Positions 43,664-52,304 of a DNA stretch of 64,000 nt are shown here, piece after piece. The stretch lies in assembly GCF_000379065.1 (NCBI RefSeq), contig NZ_KB900614.1, positions 2,285,149-2,349,148 on the forward strand. The letters are read 5' to 3'. The position numbers and the translations under genes are program-made. The DNA is from Salinispora mooreana. Lineage in GTDB: Bacteria; Actinomycetota; Actinomycetes; Mycobacteriales; Micromonosporaceae. The notes under the pieces were generated by a model. That model was not told where the DNA came from, searched no databases, and was given only the letters and a program-made list of their open reading frames with translations. Within the stretch, counting starts at the first letter, position 1. Each line of letters opens with the position of its first letter.

Positions 43664-46600
43664 TCAGCGGATCTCCCAGGTGACGATGACCCGACGGCCG
43701 GCACCGACCTCGCTCGCGATCTCGGCGGCGACCTTGTCCCAGCCGGCCGAGTCGGTCACCTCGCGGGTGTGCTGCGCCACCGCGACAGGGCCATCGGCCG
43801 TCCGGTCGATAGCGCCACCGGTCGGCGGCGGGCCGGCGGTCTGGGCAGGCACGCCGCCGGTCGTCGTGCCGTTGGTGACACCGCTGGTCGTTGTGCCGTC
43901 GGCGGTGCCGTCGATGGCCCGACCGGTGTGCTTGCCGGCTGGGTTGACGCCTTCGTCGTCCGGCCGCGGTCCGGGCTGTGCCGGCACCGGTCCGGTAGGC
44001 CGACCGGCGGGCGTCCCGCCATCAGCCGAACCGCCGTCGGGGCGGGCTGACGGCCCGGCGGCCAACAGTGCGGCGGAGGCGGTGACGGCCGCCCCAAGGG
44101 CGTCGACGAGGCCCTGCCCGTGCTGGTCACGCCGGGCGGCATCCTGCAGCTCTTCGATAATCGCTCGGGCCTGCTGGTCGTGGGCGGCCCGGGCCGAGAT
44201 GGCCTGGAGTACCGGCCACTGGTGCTGCTGGACCAACGCACCGCTGACCTTCTCGGCCTGGCTGAGTACCGCCCCGACTGCCTGGTCATCGATATCGCCC
44301 AGGTCGGCCTGGGCCATCGTCTCGACCAGCACCACGTCGTCGCGCTCCCTGGCCAGGTCGGCGACGAGCCGGGCCGCCCGACGTGCGGTCGCCAGGCGGC
44401 CGGTTGACGCCGCGACGTCCAGGCCGAGCACGTCGGCGTGCACGGTAAGCGCCTTGACCAACTCCCCCGCCGCCTTCTGCCGGCTCGCCGCGGACGTACG
44501 TAGCGTGCCGGCGAGCTCGCCCAAGTTGGCCGGGGTATGCCAGACGGGCAACACGCCACCGAAGATCGCCGAGCCACGGCGGACTGCCTCGGCCCACGCC
44601 TGCTCATCGGGCATCGGCGGGTGCCGCAGTTCCAGATCGTCTCGCACCGCGGCGAGGTTGGCCACATCGATCTTGACCTCGTGCTGGTACCAGGCGAGTT
44701 GCTGGTCCAGCCCGAACACCATGATGATCAGATTCTGCAGGTCGCGATCGAAGCCAAACGCGGCGGGCTCGTCGATGAGCCGGCGCAACACGCCCACTGG
44801 GAAGCGGTCGGTGTAGCCCTCGTTGGCAGCAGCCTGGAGTAGCTGCTGGCTCCACCGGCAGGTGGAGGTGGTGAGCACGTACCGGCCGTCGTGGTACTCG
44901 CCAAGGCGCAGGGTGTTGCAGATCCGGCGCAGCGTGCGCTGGTCGGCCGGGTTGGCGACGGTGACGCCGCGGGTGGGGTCGGCGGCGGCCCGCCGGACGT
45001 ACTCCAGGACCTTGGCCAGCTCGCCGCGGGTGACCGGCTTCTCATCGTCGGGCATCGCCGGTTGGCCCGGATAGGACCAGGCGAGGAGTTCCCCGGTGAG
45101 GTTGCGGAAGGCTTCCGCGAGGGTGCCCCCGCGCGGGTCACCGACGTACAGCCCCTCGGTGAGGGTGTGGAACACGCCGACGGCGTCGTCCTGTACGTCC
45201 GACCCGTGCGAGGCCACCGACCCGTAGCTTTGCATGAGCGCACTGAGCAGCGTGCCGCGCAGCTGGGTCTGGCGCTGCTGAAGGTAGACCTTGCCCTGCT
45301 GCCGGTCGGCGAGGGACCAGTCCGCGGCGAGGGAGTTGAGCCGGTCGCCCGTGCCGGTGCCGAGCAGATAGTTGATTTTGGCCAGCTGACCAACCTTGCC
45401 CATCAGCTCGTCGGTCAGGAAGTACGGCAGCCAGAACACCGTGCGGGAGCCGCGTTCCAGGCTCTCGATTCGGGCCCGGTCGGCGCTGCGCTGGTATTCC
45501 GGCAGGTCGAACGGGTAGTCGATGACGATCCGCCACGCCTCGCCGGTGCCGATCAGCGCGGCGGCCGGCATGGTGTCGGGGTCGCGGATGTTGCCGAACT
45601 TGACCTGGATGGTGTGCGTCCGGCCCCGCCACGGACGCGGGACCAGCAGCTCACCGAGTTGTCCGCCGGCCCCGGTGATACCCATTTCGGCGGTGACCAG
45701 GTCACGGATGAGTTGCTGCCGCACCCCGGTGGTGGTGGTCTCCTCCTCGGGCACCAGGTCGAGCAGCTTGTCGTAGTCGACGGTGTGCAGCTTGAGGCTG
45801 ATCACCGGGTCGGGGGTCTTGGTGAGGTGCAGCTCGCCCGCGCTGTCGGCGACCCGGTTCAGGCGGTTGAGCACGATCTGCCGCTCGTAGCCGGGGATCG
45901 GGGAGGCGATCGAACCGAAGTTGAGCGCGTGCAGCTTGGCGGCGGTGAGGTTGTGCAGGGCCGGCACGTCGGGCACCAGCGCGCCGAGCAGCACCGTCTT
46001 GATCAGCTTGTCGTCGAGCTGGAACTGCTGGTGCCCGGCGGCCTGTTGCTCGGTGGTGCCGTTGAGGTCGAGCAGGATCGGCCGCAGCTTCTGCCGGTAG
46101 AGGGTGCGGGCGGACTGGAAGAGCTGCTTGAGCTTGGGCCGGTCCGGCAGTTCGCCGTGCAGGACGAGCGGGTCGAAGAGCGCGGCGACGCCGATCAGGT
46201 CGTTGACCTTGAGGGTGTCGCGGCGCTCCACGAGCAGCTCGGTCATCACCTTCAGCGCGGTGCGTTCCCGCTGCAACGCCTGGGAGAGCGCGACCAGGGT
46301 GGCGACCAGGGCGGGCGAGAACGGGTAGAGCTTGCGGAAGGCAGCGGCGTCGGAGCCGATGCCGGCGTCGCCGTACTGGGCACCGAGCAGCAGCGCGTCC
46401 CACACCTCCCGGTTTCCCTTCACGGCACCGAACGCCCTGTCGATCACCGCCTGTCCCTCGTCGGTAAGCGGCTTGAGTAGTCGCTTTTCGGTGATCTCCG
46501 GCAGGTTGGTGTCGGCGAGGGCGACCTCGCCGAACCGGCCCTGCACGCTGCGCATGACATGCGCGAGCGCCTCCCGCTCGGTGCCGCCGACCTGCGGGCC

Positions 46601-47566
46601 GAGGAAGTCCTCCAGGTTGCGCTGCCGGGCGACGAACGAGATCAGTGGCAGCGGGCGGGTGGCGTCTGCCGACTCGACCAGCTTGTTGAGCTTGGCACCC
46701 TCGGTGTTGACGAAGACGTGGTCGCTGATCTTCGTGGAGAGCCAGAGGATCAACTCGTCGAGAAAGAGCACCAGCGCGTCGTACCCGAGCGACTTGGCGT
46801 GCCGGGTGATCACCGCGAGTCCGGTGTCCAGGTCGAGGTATTCCCCGCTGCGGACCGCCCCGGTGTAGAAGGTGCTGGTCAGCGCGCTGACCAGCCGGTC
46901 CCGGCCGGAAGTGCCCGGCGGTGCCGCCGCCGCGGCGGCGTAGCTGTCCGGGGTCCAGCCGGCGGCCTGGGTGACCAGCACGGCGAGCCCAGCGCCCTCG
47001 GCCGCGGGCGCGCCGCCGTCAGCCGCGGGCGTCCCGCCGCCGTCGCGCAAGGTGGCGAAGAAGGCGTCGTCGCCCAGCTGTTCCCGCAGCCGCGCGGCGT
47101 CGTTGAGCAGCGCATCCGACCGGTGCACGGCGGGGACGGGCGCCGCCGGGTGCAGTGCGGTGATCTGGTTGAGGTAGCCCTCCAGGACGGCCTGCTCGAC
47201 CGAGCGGGCGTCGAGCATGTGAAAGGTGAGCGGGAGCAGCTTTCGGTCGCGCAGCCACGGGTCAGCGGCCAGCACCGGCTCGGCCAGACCGCGCACCTGG
47301 CGGGCCTCCGGGTTGTGCTGGAGGATCTCCCGCAGCACCGCCATGAAGTGTGACTTGCCGGAGCCGAACGAGCCGTGCAGGAACACCGCCTGGGAGCGGC
47401 CGGTGGTGACGGCGTGGCCGATCCGGCGCAGTGCCTCAACGAAATTCTCCCGCAGCTGGTCGGTCACGACGTACCGGCGCAGGTCGGCACCCTCCGCGGC
47501 GCGGACGACGAAGTCACCGTCCCCGACCGAGGTCGGAATATCGATCACGTCCCGTAACAGGGTCAT
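43664..47566 (-). CDS. pglY: BREX-2 ATPase PglY (BrxC-like)
   Basis: A 1300-residue P-loop ATPase from ATG 47566; AGGAG lies six bases upstream, and a GTG 15 bases earlier is less likely. Walker A is GSFGSGKS at residues 65-72 in AVFLHGSFGSGKSHFMAVL, and a Walker-B-like segment is DALVLFLDELILWL. The N-terminal MTLLRDVIDIPTSVGDGDFVV is characteristic of PglY. The region around residues 1180-1260 is a low-complexity Gly/Thr/Pro linker (TTTSGVTNGTTTGGV). PglY hydrolyses ATP and is needed for the Pgl phenotype. It heads the second half of the BREX operon. Confidence 0.93.
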   Translation of the reverse strand: MTLLRDVIDIPTSVGDGDFVVRAAEGADLRRYVVTDQLRENFVEALRRIGHAVTTGRSQAVFLHGSFGSGKSHFMAVLREILQHNPEARQVRGLAEPVLAADPWLRDRKLLPLTFHMLDARSVEQAVLEGYLNQITALHPAAPVPAVHRSDALLNDAARLREQLGDDAFFATLRDGGGTPAADGGAPAAEGAGLAVLVTQAAGWTPDSYAAAAAAPPGTSGRDRLVSALTSTFYTGAVRSGEYLDLDTGLAVITRHAKSLGYDALVLFLDELILWLSTKISDHVFVNTEGAKLNKLVESADATRPLPLISFVARQRNLEDFLGPQVGGTEREALAHVMRSVQGRFGEVALADTNLPEITEKRLLKPLTDEGQAVIDRAFGAVKGNREVWDALLLGAQYGDAGIGSDAAAFRKLYPFSPALVATLVALSQALQRERTALKVMTELLVERRDTLKVNDLIGVAALFDPLVLHGELPDRPKLKQLFQSARTLYRQKLRPILLDLNGTTEQQAAGHQQFQLDDKLIKTVLLGALVPDVPALHNLTAAKLHALNFGSIASPIPGYERQIVLNRLNRVADSAGELHLTKTPDPVISLKLHTVDYDKLLDLVPEEETTTTGVRQQLIRDLVTAEMGITGAGGQLGELLVPRPWRGRTHTIQVKFGNIRDPDTMPAAALIGTGEAWRIVIDYPFDLPEYQRSADRARIESLERGSRTVFWLPYFLTDELMGKVGQLAKINYLLGTGTGDRLNSLAADWSLADRQQGKVYLQQRQTQLRGTLLSALMQSYGSVASHGSDVQDDAVGVFHTLTEGLYVGDPRGGTLAEAFRNLTGELLAWSYPGQPAMPDDEKPVTRGELAKVLEYVRRAAADPTRGVTVANPADQRTLRRICNTLRLGEYHDGRYVLTTSTCRWSQQLLQAAANEGYTDRFPVGVLRRLIDEPAAFGFDRDLQNLIIMVFGLDQQLAWYQHEVKIDVANLAAVRDDLELRHPPMPDEQAWAEAVRRGSAIFGGVLPVWHTPANLGELAGTLRTSAASRQKAAGELVKALTVHADVLGLDVAASTGRLATARRAARLVADLARERDDVVLVETMAQADLGDIDDQAVGAVLSQAEKVSGALVQQHQWPVLQAISARAAHDQQARAIIEELQDAARRDQHGQGLVDALGAAVTASAALLAAGPSARPDGGSADGGTPAGRPTGPVPAQPGPRPDDEGVNPAGKHTGRAIDGTADGTTTSGVTNGTTTGGVPAQTAGPPPTGGAIDRTADGPVAVAQHTREVTDSAGWDKVAAEIASEVGAGRRVIVTWEIR

Positions 47567-47667
47567 CCTCGCTCCTCGCACCGCCGCCTGACCGTGCCGC
47601 CGGCGTCACCGGCGACCCGACGATCCTAAGCCGTCCCGTCACCCTGAGCCGCGATCGACTCCTTCCG

Positions 47668-48993
47668 CTATTCCCCGTTGGGAAACCGCAGGGCAGAAAC
47701 CGCCTCGTCAAGGGTGGCGGCTTGGGCGAGCGACCGGACGTGCTCCCCCTCAGCCAGCCAGAGCCGGCAACCCGCCCGGTCGAACGACACCAGCACCGGC
47801 TGCCCGGCGTAGTGCCGACCGACCCGCCGCAGCAGCGCGGTCGGGTCCGCCACCGGGGGCGACGGTGCCGCCTGCGGCGCGGGCACCGGCCGCTCCGGCT
47901 CCCGGGGAACGGCGGCGAGCAGGTGGCTGTCGAGGTACTCGACGCACCGGGCCACGGCCAGTTCGACGCTGGCGCAGAACGGAGATTCCGCCCCGAGCGG
48001 CGCGTCCCGGGCGGCGAGGCGGAGATCCCACCGCTCCCCCTGGACCTTGGTCGGGTCGCCCGAGTCAAGGCGGTGGTCACAGTAGGTCAGCACGGCGGCG
48101 AGGTCGAGTGCGTGGGCGAGCCGCAGCAGGTCGGTCAGCGGCGGTGCGTCGGGCGCGGCGGCCAGCACGAACAGCCGGGCTCCGGGCAACCCGGTGCCGA
48201 CCCGCTCGACGTACTGGCGGGCCGGCTCGACGACGGGGTCGTAGCCCGTCACCGTGCCGTTGAGCAGGTCCTGGCCGACCGGCAGGTCCTCGTCAAGGCG
48301 GCTGAGGTCGGCCGGGCGTACCCCGAAGGCGGCGGCGTGGCAGGGCAGCCGCCAGTACGGGCCTAGCTGGTGCACGGGTGTGCCGTTGGGTTGGTAGCCG
48401 ACCACCGGGGCCGACTCCCCCGGGACGGGACGCCACGCCTCGTGGCGCACCCGGCGCAGGTCGGTCACGGTCACCGTCAGCGCCGCCGGGATCCGACCGC
48501 CGTCGCGGCAGGTGAAGCAGGCCAGACCCGACGGGGCGAAGCCGGCCCCGGAGCAGCGCGAGCACTGCGGGTCGGGGCCGGGCGCACCGATTCGGCAGTG
48601 GCAACGGCGCAGCCGGGTGCCGGGCCGACAGTCCGGGCAGGGCCGGTGCTCGACCGGCTCGCCCCACCAGGCCGGGTCGGGCGGCTCCACGGCTCTGCGT
48701 ACCAGCTGCCGCACGTACCGGACGATCTGGCCGGTGTCGCGTTCGTGCAGCTTCTCGACGCTGCCGGCGGGCCGCAACGGGGTGTGCCACCAGCGCCCGT
48801 CGCGCCAGACCGCCTGGGCTCCGGGTGCGTTGTCGGCCAGGTCCGCGAGGACGGCCCGGCCGAGCCGGTCAAGGTCCACCCTCGACGGTACGCCGGCAGC
48901 TCGCACTGGACGCACGGTGTGGGCGGGCGCCTCGCGCCCCCGCATGTCAAGCCCACGCAGCGCCTCCCGGAACGTCGTCGCGGCGACCGCCAA
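47668..48993 (-). CDS. Uncharacterised zinc-finger protein upstream of pglY
   Basis: A 441-residue frame from TTG 48993; ATG 48945 is the next candidate and neither has a clear ribosome site. The middle (about residues 118-165) carries a DnaJ-like cysteine cluster: CPDCRPG, CHC, CSRCSGAGF and CFTCRDGG, eight or nine Cys able to bind two zinc ions. The N-terminal part is basic with a WRDGRWWHTPL patch. The C-terminal half has LARCVEYLDSHLLAAVPREPE and a final LVSFDRAGCRLWLAEGEHVRSLAQAATLDEAVSALRFPNGE. I do not recognise a named family. It ends about 100 bp before the pglY start on the same strand, so a BREX-associated role is plausible but unproven. Confidence 0.75.
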   Translation of the reverse strand: MAVAATTFREALRGLDMRGREAPAHTVRPVRAAGVPSRVDLDRLGRAVLADLADNAPGAQAVWRDGRWWHTPLRPAGSVEKLHERDTGQIVRYVRQLVRRAVEPPDPAWWGEPVEHRPCPDCRPGTRLRRCHCRIGAPGPDPQCSRCSGAGFAPSGLACFTCRDGGRIPAALTVTVTDLRRVRHEAWRPVPGESAPVVGYQPNGTPVHQLGPYWRLPCHAAAFGVRPADLSRLDEDLPVGQDLLNGTVTGYDPVVEPARQYVERVGTGLPGARLFVLAAAPDAPPLTDLLRLAHALDLAAVLTYCDHRLDSGDPTKVQGERWDLRLAARDAPLGAESPFCASVELAVARCVEYLDSHLLAAVPREPERPVPAPQAAPSPPVADPTALLRRVGRHYAGQPVLVSFDRAGCRLWLAEGEHVRSLAQAATLDEAVSALRFPNGE

Positions 48994-49007
48994 GGGCAGG
49001 TCCCGGG

Positions 49008-49063
49008 CCCTGCACGGGACGGCATCCCAGACCTTCGTTCAGAGGCGACCGTCCCGTGCAGGG
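49008..49063 (-). promoter_or_regulatory. 15-bp perfect inverted repeat upstream of the zinc-finger gene
   Basis: Arms CCCTGCACGGGACGG (49008-49022) and CCGTCCCGTGCAGGG (49049-49063) with a 26-base loop end 15 bases before the likely start of the zinc-finger gene. It could be an operator or a 5'-leader hairpin. Confidence 0.6.
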
Positions 49064-49143
49064 CTTCCGCGTGCCGAGCACTGGGGCGTCCGGGAGCCGC
49101 GCTCTGTGGGTTAGGGATTGACCACGGCGGGTGGCGGCCCCCC

Positions 49144-49180
49144 AAAACGCACGCAGCGACCCCCACATAGCGGGAGTCGC
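49144..49180 (-). terminator. Terminator of the XRE/DUF397 pair
   Basis: Read on the minus strand, a GCGACTCCC / GGGGGTCGC hairpin (one mismatch, seven-base loop) is followed within eight bases by TTTT. It lies 33 bp after the DUF397 stop and would separate this pair from the zinc-finger gene. Confidence 0.5.
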
Positions 49181-49212
49181 CGTTCGTCCAGAGCTGCTGC
49201 TGGCCAGCTATC

Positions 49213-49407
49213 TCACAGGTTGAACCGTCCTGCCTTCACGGACGACGTGAAGGCAGCAAACGCGTTGTGGTCGAACCCGAGGACCGGCCCGCTCGGGTCC
49301 TTGGAGTCACGCATCTCCACCCGGCCGCCTCTGTCTCGAAGTTCGACGCAGTTTCCATTGCTATCCGAGCGGCTGGATTTGCGCCACTCCGGCCCCAACG
49401 TAATCAT
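49213..49407 (-). CDS. DUF397 family protein
   Basis: A 64-residue protein with the whole DUF397 signature: EWRKSSRSDSNGNCVEL, VEMRDSKDPSGPVLGFD and the C-terminal FTSSVKAGRF. These small actinobacterial proteins are nearly always encoded next to an XRE-type regulator with a DUF5753 domain, as in the WhiJ/AbaA-like developmental and antibiotic-control modules of Streptomyces, where they are thought to modulate the regulator. Its ATG overlaps the stop of the upstream regulator (ATGA), so the two are made together. Confidence 0.93.
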   Translation of the reverse strand: MITLGPEWRKSSRSDSNGNCVELRDRGGRVEMRDSKDPSGPVLGFDHNAFAAFTSSVKAGRFNL

Positions 49408-50243
49408 TTGAACTCCCCTGCCGCTTTCCTGATGAGATCGATTGATCGATCCTTGCTGAGCGCATCTTGCTGTATCCGAACGAAGGTGTCTCTGTAGTAG
49501 GAGATCTCGCTTTCAGGGTAGATGTTGCCAGCCATGGTTTCGAGGTAGATGACATCGCCCTCCCCCTCGAAGCTCAGGACCACGAACGGGCTGGTTCCAG
49601 CGTAGGCACCCTCGGAGAAGGGAACCACCTGGAAATCAACGTTCGGACGACCGGCCACGTCGGCGACATGCAGCAGTTGCTGACGCATGACATCGACGCC
49701 TCCCACGTTGCGGCGAATCACCGCCTCATCGATCACGACGGAGATGACCGGCGGGTCATCGCGATCAAGGATGCGCTGACGCTCCGCGCGCACCTGCACA
49801 CGCGCCTCGATCCGGTCGGCGGTCAGGCGCACCGGACCCGATGCGAGCCTTGCCTGGGCATACGCCGACGTTTGCAGGAGCCCCGGGATAATCATTGGCT
49901 CAAACGTGCGGATCTCGGATGCAGTTGCCTCGAACTGGATCAGTGCCGCGTACTCCGGCGGGATGAGGTTGTCCCGACGATACCTATGCCACCAACCGCG
50001 CCGACCCGCCTCGCCAGCGATCTCCAGCAGTTCTGCCGAGATCTGCTCGTCAGCGTCGTACGCACCAAGAAGGGCCTTGATCACCTTCACCGTTGCGGCA
50101 ACTTGCGCACGCTCGATCCGGCTGACGTAGGGAGCAGAGACACCGGCAGCCTCGGACGCCTGTTCCAAGGTCATCTCGGCGCTATCGCGCAGTCTGCGGA
50201 GCGCCATGCCAAGCCGGCGCCTGCGCACGGTGGGGACAGCCAT
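49404..50243 (-). CDS. XRE-family regulator with DUF5753 domain
   Basis: A 279-residue protein from ATG 50243, with AGGA eight bases upstream; ATG 50309 is possible. The N-terminal HTH reads LGMALRRLRDSAEMTLEQASEAAGVSAPYVSRIERAQ. The rest is the DUF5753 ligand-sensing or partner-binding domain (YAALIQFEATASEIRTFEPMIIPGLLQTSAYAQA to VVPFSEGAYAGTSPFVVLSF). It forms a two-gene unit with the DUF397 gene. It is divergent from the graspetide cluster, and an inverted repeat plus tandem 8-mers lie in the shared control region, so it is the best candidate regulator of that cluster. Confidence 0.94.
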   Translation of the reverse strand: MAVPTVRRRRLGMALRRLRDSAEMTLEQASEAAGVSAPYVSRIERAQVAATVKVIKALLGAYDADEQISAELLEIAGEAGRRGWWHRYRRDNLIPPEYAALIQFEATASEIRTFEPMIIPGLLQTSAYAQARLASGPVRLTADRIEARVQVRAERQRILDRDDPPVISVVIDEAVIRRNVGGVDVMRQQLLHVADVAGRPNVDFQVVPFSEGAYAGTSPFVVLSFEGEGDVIYLETMAGNIYPESEISYYRDTFVRIQQDALSKDRSIDLIRKAAGEFK

Positions 50244-50299
50244 AGCGAGCATCCTGCCACCCACGCCCCCGGGGTGGATGGTTGACCCCGCATCATGGA

Positions 50300-50342
50300 C
50301 AAATTTCAAGGAAATTTGCCCCGCAACTTGTCAGGCAACTTG
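50300..50342. promoter_or_regulatory. Putative operator between the XRE gene and graspetide region
   Basis: An inverted repeat CAAATTT-CAAGG-AAATTTG (50300-50318) is followed by two copies of GCAACTTG (50323-50330 and 50335-50342) with a 12-bp period. The AT-rich character stands out from the surroundings. Confidence 0.5.
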
Positions 50343-50432
50343 CCTGAGTGCAGACTACGGGTGTTGCTGCTGTGACGGGAGCGGAAGTCGAAAGCATGGC
50401 CATCGGCCCCAAAACCGTCGGAAGTGCCAGCA

Positions 50433-50606
50433 ATGATCAACAGCGCCCGGAGGGGGTTGGTCAACATGTTTGGTGCAGTGCTTGCCGCGTTGCTGGTCGG
50501 ATTCCTCGCGGGGCTGTGGTCGCTCAAGGTTAAGAGCCGATGGTGTCCGCGTTGCGGGGCCACGACAGGGGATCTTTCCGGGCCGCGAGCTGGAAACGCC
50601 CGATGA
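50433..50606 (+). CDS. Small membrane protein with a zinc-ribbon-like tail
   Basis: A 57-residue protein: MINSARRGLVNMFGAVLAAL starts it, a transmembrane helix spans about residues 11-30, and WCPRCGATTGD at 38-48 could form half of a zinc site. There is no strong ribosome site. Similar short membrane proteins with a CPxCG tail occur near actinomycete RiPP and regulator genes, but I know no function. It may be the first gene of the graspetide transcript. Confidence 0.45.
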   Translation: MINSARRGLVNMFGAVLAALLVGFLAGLWSLKVKSRWCPRCGATTGDLSGPRAGNAR

Positions 50607-50667
50607 CGCTCAAGCGAAAGGCTCCCCGCTGCTACGTGACGTCGGGCTCCGTAGCGGCGGGCGATAC

Positions 50668-50734
50668 GGGACGGGCGTGCCAGGCGGCACCGCTCGTGAG
50701 GTCCCCACGCGGGACCGTGCGGCACGCCCGTCCC
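50668..50734 (+). ncRNA. Candidate structured RNA element (nested stems)
   Basis: A perfect 14-bp outer helix (GGGACGGGCGTGCC 50668-50681 with GGCACGCCCGTCCC 50721-50734) encloses a perfect six-bp hairpin, GGTCCC-CACGC-GGGACC (50700-50716), and a possible third small stem (50684-50693). It ends 23 bases before the start of the next gene, a good position for a leader element or a processing or attenuation site. No known riboswitch motif was recognised. Confidence 0.35.
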
Positions 50735-50757
50735 CCATTCGACACAAAGGCGCGACG

Positions 50758-51060
50758 ATGACGACGACCTACCATGGCGGAACGCGGATCGACCAGGCAC
50801 AGGGGAGCCTGGACCTACACGCAGTGTCCAGCGGCGATGGGCTGTGCATCGAGTGCAAAGTACTCGGCCCGTGCGACGAGTACGAGACGGCGACCACGGT
50901 GTTCGCCCTCTCGACGCGGCTGCCGCGTCGGCGGCCGGGGGCGACACGGCCGGAGTTGATGGGCGCGAAGCGAGTCGACTTCAACTGGTTCGGCGCGAGC
51001 GGGCCAAGGAAGGCCGACACAATAAGCGTCCACTCTGCGGAACACCAAACAAGGGATTGA
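50758..51060 (+). CDS. Small uncharacterised protein in the graspetide cluster
   Basis: A 100-residue protein from ATG 50758. It contains a CIECKVLGPCDEYE motif (three Cys in CxxC-N4-C spacing, residues 32-39) and a basic C-terminal half (RLPRRRPGATRPELMGAKRVDFNWFG). The Cys spacing recalls small actinobacterial proteins encoded beside XRE/DUF397 modules. It lies 72 bp upstream of the graspetide precursor on the same strand and is probably co-transcribed. A role as a binding or processing accessory is only a guess. Confidence 0.55.
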   Translation: MTTTYHGGTRIDQAQGSLDLHAVSSGDGLCIECKVLGPCDEYETATTVFALSTRLPRRRPGATRPELMGAKRVDFNWFGASGPRKADTISVHSAEHQTRD

Positions 51061-51132
51061 ATGGGGAGGACCACAACGGCGTGTTTCCGACCCACTTTCC
51101 ATAGTCTCACTCCTACGAGGAAGGGAAAGGCA

Positions 51133-51357
51133 ATGGCGGTAGCAGCGTTCGGGGCACGGCAGGCGGTTGACGTCGTGCCAGCGCCGGTAGACTTCTCCAC
51201 CATTTCATTCGATGCGGACCGACAGATCAGCGTGGTCACCGAGGGCGGGGTGAGTGTTCCGGCGCTGAGGCACTCTACCGGCGCCACGTCCACGAACACG
51301 GCAAACCGAGACAATGAGGGCGGAGCGGACACCGACTCCGACCGGACCGAGGACTGA
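51133..51357 (+). CDS. Graspetide (omega-ester RiPP) precursor peptide
   Basis: A 74-residue peptide from ATG 51133 behind AAGGGAAAGG. The leader (about residues 1-45) contains FGARQAVDVVPAPVDFSTIS. The C-terminal core is a Thr/Ser-rich block (HSTGATSTNT, residues 47-56) followed by an acidic block (RDNEGGADTDSDRTED, 59-74). This donor/acceptor layout is what ATP-grasp maturases join into side-chain esters, and it matches the actinobacterial putative ATP-grasp-target RiPP family. The maturase gene starts nine bases after its stop. The predicted product would be a Thr/Ser-Asp/Glu cross-linked peptide. The exact ring pattern and leader cleavage site cannot be read from sequence. Confidence 0.85.
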   Translation: MAVAAFGARQAVDVVPAPVDFSTISFDADRQISVVTEGGVSVPALRHSTGATSTNTANRDNEGGADTDSDRTED

Positions 51358-51365
51358 GGCAGCCC

Positions 51366-52304
51366 GTGGGCGGGCAAACGGTCGTGGTGTTCACCGGCCA
51401 GTTCGACGTGACGGCTGATGCGGTGATTGTCGAGTTGGAGCGTCGAGGGACTCCGGTGTTCCGGTGTGATCCTGGCGCGTTCCCGTCCACGGTGGCGCTG
51501 GGTGCCCAGTTCAGCGGAAGCTGGACTGGGCACCTTCGCACCGGCCGGCGAGCGGTGGACGTAGCCGATGTGGCCTGCGCGTGGTGGCGGCGCCCCACAC
51601 CCATTGAGGTGCCGGCCGAGGTGCCGCACAGCGGTTGGGTACGCGCGGAGGCAGTGGCCGGATTGCGCGGCATCCTGGCGGTGTTGCCCTGGCTGAACAA
51701 TCCGGACGACATCCGCGCGGCCGAGCACAAGCCGCTACAGCTGGCGACGGCCGCACAAGTCGGGATGAGAGTCCCGACCACGCTGGTGACCAATGACCCG
51801 GGCGAAGCACGGGCGTTCGCAGAGACGCACGGCCCGATCATCTACAAATCGATGACCACCGGCATTCTCGACGGCGACCAGGTGATCTACGCCCGTCCGG
51901 TCGACCCGGCGACCCTCGATAGCGGGGTGGCAGTCACGGCCCACATGTTTCAACAAAAGATCACCAAAGCATACGAGTTGCGCGTGTCGGTCGTAGACGG
52001 GAATTTTTTCACGGCGCGCATCGATGCACTGACGGATAAGGGTCGTGCCGACTGGCGCGCGGACTACCGCAATCTACGGTACAGCGTCGAAACGCTGCCG
52101 GACGACGTAGCGGACAAGGTTCGCCGCTTCCTGAAGCTGCGCCGTCTGCGTTTCGCGGCGCTGGACTTCATCGTAACCCCCGAGGGAGAGCACGTGTTTT
52201 TGGAGGCAAACCCGAACGGGCAATGGGCCTGGATAGAAGATCAAACCGGACTGCCGATTGCCGCTGCTATCGCAGATGCGCTGGAAGGCGTCACACATGA
52301 CTGA
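51366..52304 (+). CDS. ATP-grasp graspetide maturase
   Basis: A 312-residue enzyme from GTG 51366. It has the ATP-grasp layout of RiPP ester/amide ligases of the SAV_5884 type: an N-terminal VVVFTGQFDVTADAVIVELERRG domain, an AEHKPLQLATAAQVGMRVPTTLVTND segment, IIYKSMTTGI with the ATP-binding Lys, ITKAYELRVSVVDGNFF, and the metal-binding end FAALDFIVTPEGEHVFLEANPNGQW. It would activate Asp/Glu side chains of the precursor as acyl phosphates for attack by Thr/Ser hydroxyls. It overlaps the methyltransferase gene by eight bases. Confidence 0.93.
   Translation: MGGQTVVVFTGQFDVTADAVIVELERRGTPVFRCDPGAFPSTVALGAQFSGSWTGHLRTGRRAVDVADVACAWWRRPTPIEVPAEVPHSGWVRAEAVAGLRGILAVLPWLNNPDDIRAAEHKPLQLATAAQVGMRVPTTLVTNDPGEARAFAETHGPIIYKSMTTGILDGDQVIYARPVDPATLDSGVAVTAHMFQQKITKAYELRVSVVDGNFFTARIDALTDKGRADWRADYRNLRYSVETLPDDVADKVRRFLKLRRLRFAALDFIVTPEGEHVFLEANPNGQWAWIEDQTGLPIAAAIADALEGVTHD

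Noticed and set aside
44891..46480. 529-codon plus-strand open frame
   Set aside because: Opposite pglY, no motif, shadow frame.
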